Source: Glandiceps talaboti (Eukaryota > Hemichordata > Enteropneusta > Spengelidae). Taken from it: a DNA stretch of 64,000 nucleotides. The stretch covers positions 17,931,694-17,995,693 of the forward strand of contig NC_135552.1 of NCBI RefSeq assembly GCF_964340395.1. Direction: 5' to 3'. How positions within the stretch are numbered: the stretch's first letter is position 1; the number at the start of each line of letters is the position of its first letter. The notes under the pieces are model-generated. The model made no database searches. It was not told where the DNA came from and saw nothing but the letters and a program-made list of their open reading frames with translations. Positions 58,601 through 64,000 of this stretch are shown one piece after another. The position numbers and the translations under genes were made by a program.

Positions 58601-61275
58601 ACGTAAATATCATGAATCAAAATGTATAAATGTTGATTTTTTTCATTGAATACATGGTGTTCTTCTGTGAAAAAACCATCGGAAAATAGCGTTCGTCGAA
58701 AGCTCTGACTAAGTAGTTTGACCTGTCTCCTGCATTCGAACATAAATAATTTCACAACTGGACGTTTTTGATATTATTTAAGCAGTTTGGGATGATGCTT
58801 TATAGCTTTACAACAAATGTGGAATTTATCTTGAGAAATTATTTACATATACACTCAAAATTCATTGAAAAACGGGAAATACTCGCTTGTACTAAGTTGT
58901 AGTGCAGCGGGGTCACGCTCTATTGTTCTAGGGGTCAAACCATATCACGTGGTAGGTATCGTGCCCCCCCTGAAAAAGATGATATCAAATAACTAGTATA
59001 AACAACTTATATAAAATATAAAATTTTCATAATATCATTAGAGGCCCTGTAAAATAAATTAAATTTTAGCACATTCGACATTAAGTCTGTATAAATCTGA
59101 TATTTCATAAATATGATATGTACACCAAGTGACCTTTATGTACACTGTACTGTTGGAAAGCTTCAACACTGTTTTTTGTATTGCAGCTTGTATTCATAGC
59201 TTGGATTCAAACTCCAGAGATTTTCTTAAAATTTTAGGAACTTGGTGGACATTTACTCCTTAACTTTATCAATACTTTTCTCCACTATTGGTTAAGTGGG
59301 TGGGGTAAGGAAGGTATCACACTAGTCAATGTGCGATATCATTGAAACTGTATTACAGCGACGATTTTGACATCTGACATCCTGTTTAGGGTGTTCACTA
59401 ATGAAATGACATCTATGATAAAAACATTCCCCAAAACAGCTAACCCTTCGACAATATAGCCTTTACCATCAGTAGGGTAAATTTCATCCAGGGAATAACA
59501 TCTGACTGTGTTTTCCTATGATAACTCTTTTAAAAAATACTTCTAATATAAACAAAGTCCTTGAAATATCACTGTGATACAGTACACCTGTGTATCAAAA
59601 AAGTACATTGTTCTAACATTTCATCAGCTGTAATCATGAAGTATATGCCCTCCTTATGTGTCTTATATATGACTAGGTATGCGAGACTTGGATTAGGTCA
59701 GAAAAGGTTACATCATTATGTCAAAACGGAATTACAAACCACAATTTATGAGTACCAACTCCACATAAATCTAAAATACTGATAAAAGAAAGCAAACACA
59801 TTAAGATGTGAACACTTCAATTAAAACAGAATCATGAGATTTGAGCGGAGGGGGAAGAAAGAAAAGTAAATTTGGTCATTTTCCTTTCATACCATTTAGT
59901 AACATATCTTGTTTTTCCTCCACTTGTCATATCTACAAAATAAACAAGCACCAGTATTTTGAAAACACAAATTTTGTACCAATCCGACTTTGCTCCTTTG
60001 CCAACAGAGGCCAGATAGTGGTACATTTTTTGTATCAAAGTCAATCTGAACTTGTGTGTGTTTTTATTCTAATCAAATGGACCATTCAACAAAATCAAAA
60101 ACATGTATTCTGATTGACCAGTTTCATCTACTGGCATTACTTTCATATACCAGAAAGCAAAATTGGATGGTTACAAAAGTCTCTCTCTATTAGCCGATCA
60201 TTTTCAAAAACAAGGAGCAGATGACACTTAACTATTCTTTGCCATAGCAGCATAAAGTCCATTTAGGTCTTTCTGTGTCCTTCTCCATGAATTGATGATT
60301 CACACACACTTGATAGCACAGCTGGTACTAGGTCAACTACCTCAACTAATACATGACATTGAATGAGATCTCCACACGACAGACAGACGCCCAATTGAAA
60401 TTGATAAAGCACACAAATTTCAACAGCTTTGCTCATCCTCTTTGTTTGGGAGTGATTTATTCCAGAGACAATCCATTGAAACCACAAAGTTGTAGAGAAG
60501 TTTTGATCCAGATATGTGACTTCCATGAGTGTACCATGAGGATGGTGACTGCAGTCATCTCTGTCATTGCCTGCACACTGAGTTACAACTACAAAATGTA
60601 CATATATATATATCACATATCTAGATTGAGTCACTTTTATCATAGTTGGGCAAAATGAAAAAAATTGTGTGTTTCTGATAACCCAACTGACCGTTTAAGC
60701 CGCTGACCCTAAACATTTTTGAAAAACACAACAAAAAGATAAGGAATTCTTTGTCTTTCTTGACCTTCATGCATGTCTGTTTTCTTTCCCCAGTGATGCC
60801 TGTACATATTTCAAACTATCACAGAAGGTATATTCTGACAGATATTTTGTTTGTTTTTAACTTTTTGGGTCAAAGCAATATTTTTCAAAATTAAAAAAAA
60901 AAACAATTAGATAAAATAAAATAAAATAAATTCAGACCTACCAACCTACCCTATTCTCTGAGGCCATGTTATTGAAAACACACAATTATTCTTGTTTGGC
61001 CTTACCATCCTTTACAAAGATGATCTACAGAATTTCTGTACAAATTACCATAATTTTCAATGTTCAACTTCAATTCTATCACAACTTAAATTTATTCCAA
61101 CAACAAACTATATAAAATATCTAAGGAAAGTTCCAAAGGAATGTCTATTGTTATATATGGAAATCAAGTACTTCATTTTTGTAATTTATCATTATCGGCG
61201 GTCACATAAAAGGAATAAATTCTTTCTGACATGCTATTCAAGTAGTCTGTACTCCAATTCATAACACATCTCGGG

Positions 61276-61480
61276 GAGAGGTTGGCCATCAAATTACTTC
61301 ATAACACACCAGCCCTTTCCATTTCATTTACAGAGAGTAGTTGGCAATCAAATTACTTCATAACACACTTGCCCTTTCCATCTCATTTACAGGGAGAGGT
61401 TGGTCATCAAATTACTTCATAACACACCTGACCCAGCCTTTTCCATCTCGTTTACAGGGAGAGGTTGGCCATCAAATTAC
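61276..61480. repeat. 59-65-bp tandem repeat, 3.5 copies
   Basis: GAGAGGTTGGCCATCAAATT starts near 61276, 61335, 61394 and 61459 and is followed by ACTTCATAACACAC and CCCTTTCCATCTCATTTACA. Confidence 0.93.
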
Positions 61481-62334
61481 TAGTACTACCTTAGTAGCAT
61501 AGACTTCATCTTTGCTGCATTTGACTACCAACCCCTTCTCTTCTAGTGTGACAAATGACTGCAGTATACATAGATTGTGGATTAGATGCTAAGTTACCAT
61601 CTAATAGTTGCTCATTTCAGTTCCACCTCAGGTGTAACATTACTTTGATGAGTATAGCTTATCAACATTGGCAGTCAGCCAATATTTGTCTATGTCTACA
61701 TGTAGGTATTTGTCCAACCTAACAAAATGGGACTAACTTATTAATTTATACCACATATAAACATGCCTTTCCTTTCCAACATTTGGTCAGCACATGTTAA
61801 AATTCAAAAGTTTGACTTAATTTACCCCATTCCAGAATTTTCAGTAATCTGTACATTATATTGTTTTTACCTGTCTGCGCAAAAGCAAACAATGCATTTT
61901 TTCTAGGCTGCTACCTGATAAGCCATGCTCACTTGACCTATGACCTACAACCTATACCTCATCTTTCAGGACAACCTTCCTATAACTATAGAACTTTGTA
62001 TTGTTTGCAATCTACACGTCCTTTTTTGTTTATATGTGGTAAGAAAGTGGTAAGAAAGTAAATGTACAGAATCAAACTGGGCAACTAAGATGTTTCCTTT
62101 TATCTTAATTACATACATGACTCATTTGTGTTCATTTTATTAGACCATCACCTTTGATATGATAGTTTAGATTCTTATCTACGACAATTCCAGATAATAT
62201 GATAACAGCAGATAGCATAGAACTACACACACAACTTACCAACTTGACTTGACTGGGGACTCCCCTTCACTGTGACTATACAGGAACATTGCCAATGGGG
62301 ATGTCCCTTCCCCACTTCAATACGGCTATGATGC

Positions 62335-62475
62335 TGACACAGACACAGACACACATACATACACACACACGTACACACACACACACACACACACACATAC
62401 ATACATACATACATACATACATACATACATACACACATACATGCGTGCACACAAACACACACACACACACACACA
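62335..62475. repeat. CA/CATA compound microsatellite
   Basis: (CA)n blocks flank a (CATA)n block at about 62396-62431; about 140 bp. Confidence 0.96.
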
Positions 62476-64000
62476 TCACATCACATCACACCTACAACGT
62501 GCCACGGTGTAACAGAGTTGACTACTGTTGGACAAGACTTGTCCAGTACATGAGGTGACCACAGATTAGCTCACTGTGCAAGGAGACAGGTTTCACTTCA
62601 TTTTGACAGGAGCTTGACGTGCTTCAGTAAATGGTATGTGTCAAGTCAATCTGTCTAATATGTTGACATTTATTCTACTGCGGGCAAGTAAAGTCAAGCC
62701 ACAAAATTTGCCAAACCATTTCTTAAAAATAATTTTCAATATGATCACGAAGAGGTATAAATATAAACAATATCGCCATGAACCTACTACTGTCCTATAG
62801 GTCATTGGTATTGATTTAAAACCAGTGTTTACACAGGGACAATGGTGTAACACTTGGGTCTCTTTTCATGAAATCTGTGATATCAAAATTATAAATTCTA
62901 TACATGGAACCTATATAAGCAACAGGTGTAAATACGTCTATGTTTGCTGTCCTTTTGGGGCACTATACTAGGTTTGGTTTAATTTACTGATGTCTTTAAA
63001 AAGTCCTTTGTTCACTGTATATAACCGGAATAATGATACAACTCTCAATTCTTGTAAATGGTTTCTAGCCATACAATATGTGTAAACACCATACCCTTGT
63101 CTAGTATAGTGGTGTGGAGCATTAGACATCTAATAAATCTTACCTCATCCACTCCATAAAAACAATGAGACAGAACAATTAACCACGAAGTATATGAATG
63201 ACAAACAGACCATTACATCATTGCTTTGATAGAGAAAACAATAGTGCCAGTAACTATCCGGTACAAAGTGTTTTTGTTATTTTTCTACACTCTTACAGAT
63301 GTGCGTCATTACAAATAACATATTTATATTGAAACACTTGTGTATTTTTAGTCAGTGAAGCAAAACAGAAGCAAAACATTTCACATGGATGGATGGTTTA
63401 ACCTTTGTCTACGACTAATTAATAATTATTGAATCTACAAATCTATTATTAGTGTTACAAATCTACTGTGAAATCTTTAATGTGTTAGATTGACCATTTC
63501 TCAGTGTTGCCATATCAACCAAAGCTTTGCATAGTAACTAGGTTTTCCCTCCTGTCATCCGAAACAAGGGTTAACATTATTTTATATCCTAAAATACTAT
63601 GTATTCCAGTAGACCAATTGTACACAACACCATATTCAACAGATTCCACATTCAACAGATTCCGCATTCTGAAATATTAGCACCAAACATTGATTTCCAC
63701 AGGAAAATATGTAAATTTCACCAGCTTTCATCACCTCTGTAACTAATTCTGAAACCCTCAAGACTATACCCTTAATAGAAACTACTAATTGTACAAGAAC
63801 CTGTTTCAGTATCTGATTTCTCCTTTTTCTTTTTCAAGGCTTCTATACTGTGAAAGCCTTAGCAATAACAATGCATTCATGAGTCATTACAGGACAGCCC
63901 AACTAAAAAAACTCCCAACAGGGAGTAACAGTTTGTTAACAATACACATAATAAGCTTATGTTTAAAACAATGGGCCACGATAATAACTGAATTTGTAAG

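Larger units (their letters stand above)
58601..64000. other. Non-coding right end
   Basis: AT-rich DNA with a 59-65-bp tandem repeat (61276-61480) and a CA/CATA microsatellite (62335-62475). Open frames (for example 60263-60643 minus, 126 codons) lack recognisable similarity. Nothing else is supported. Confidence 0.6.

Overview
This is AT-rich animal nuclear DNA. Genes are split into many short exons with GT-AG introns, and the sequence is full of microsatellites, minisatellites, fold-back elements and dispersed repeats. The two recognisable genes have clear bilaterian relatives, but the intron and repeat style is that of an invertebrate. A marine invertebrate such as a hemichordate, cephalochordate or lophotrochozoan would fit. 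The species cannot be fixed from sequence alone. A 100-N run at 17888-17987 marks a scaffold gap.

Layout. (1) 1-2299, plus strand: the last three coding exons of CPSF3 (CPSF73, the pre-mRNA 3'-end endonuclease). They follow an intron filled by a 30-bp minisatellite that runs off the left edge. (2) 2300-7065: the convergent 3' region between CPSF3 and EPS8. It holds probable 3' UTRs, a fold-back repeat, a 52-bp minisatellite and poly(A) signals on both strands. (3) 7066-29421, minus strand: the coding region of an EPS8 orthologue in 20 coding exons. Splice phases close into one frame of 1047 codons plus stop. The order is PTB domain, Pro/Gln-rich linkers, EPS8 middle region, SH3 domain and C-terminal actin-binding/SAM-like domain. 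(4) 29422-64000: about 34.5 kb with no recognisable gene. It contains tandem repeats, fold-back and TIR elements, three promoter-like patches (about 34.0, 56.3-57.0 and 58.5 kb) and three unidentified exon-like segments (41984-42117 plus; 50605-50773 and 54217-54291 minus). Some of it may be 5' UTR introns of EPS8.

The genes are tail to tail with unrelated roles: CPSF3 cleaves pre-mRNA 3' ends, and EPS8 is a cytoplasmic actin capping/bundling and Rac-signalling adaptor. I found no bacterial-type system, CRISPR array, tRNA or rRNA. The most unusual material is structural: a triplicated 3' splice-site region in CPSF3, a higher-order minisatellite, several long hairpin elements, a repeat family that ends at the assembly gap, and an excess of long G/C homopolymers.
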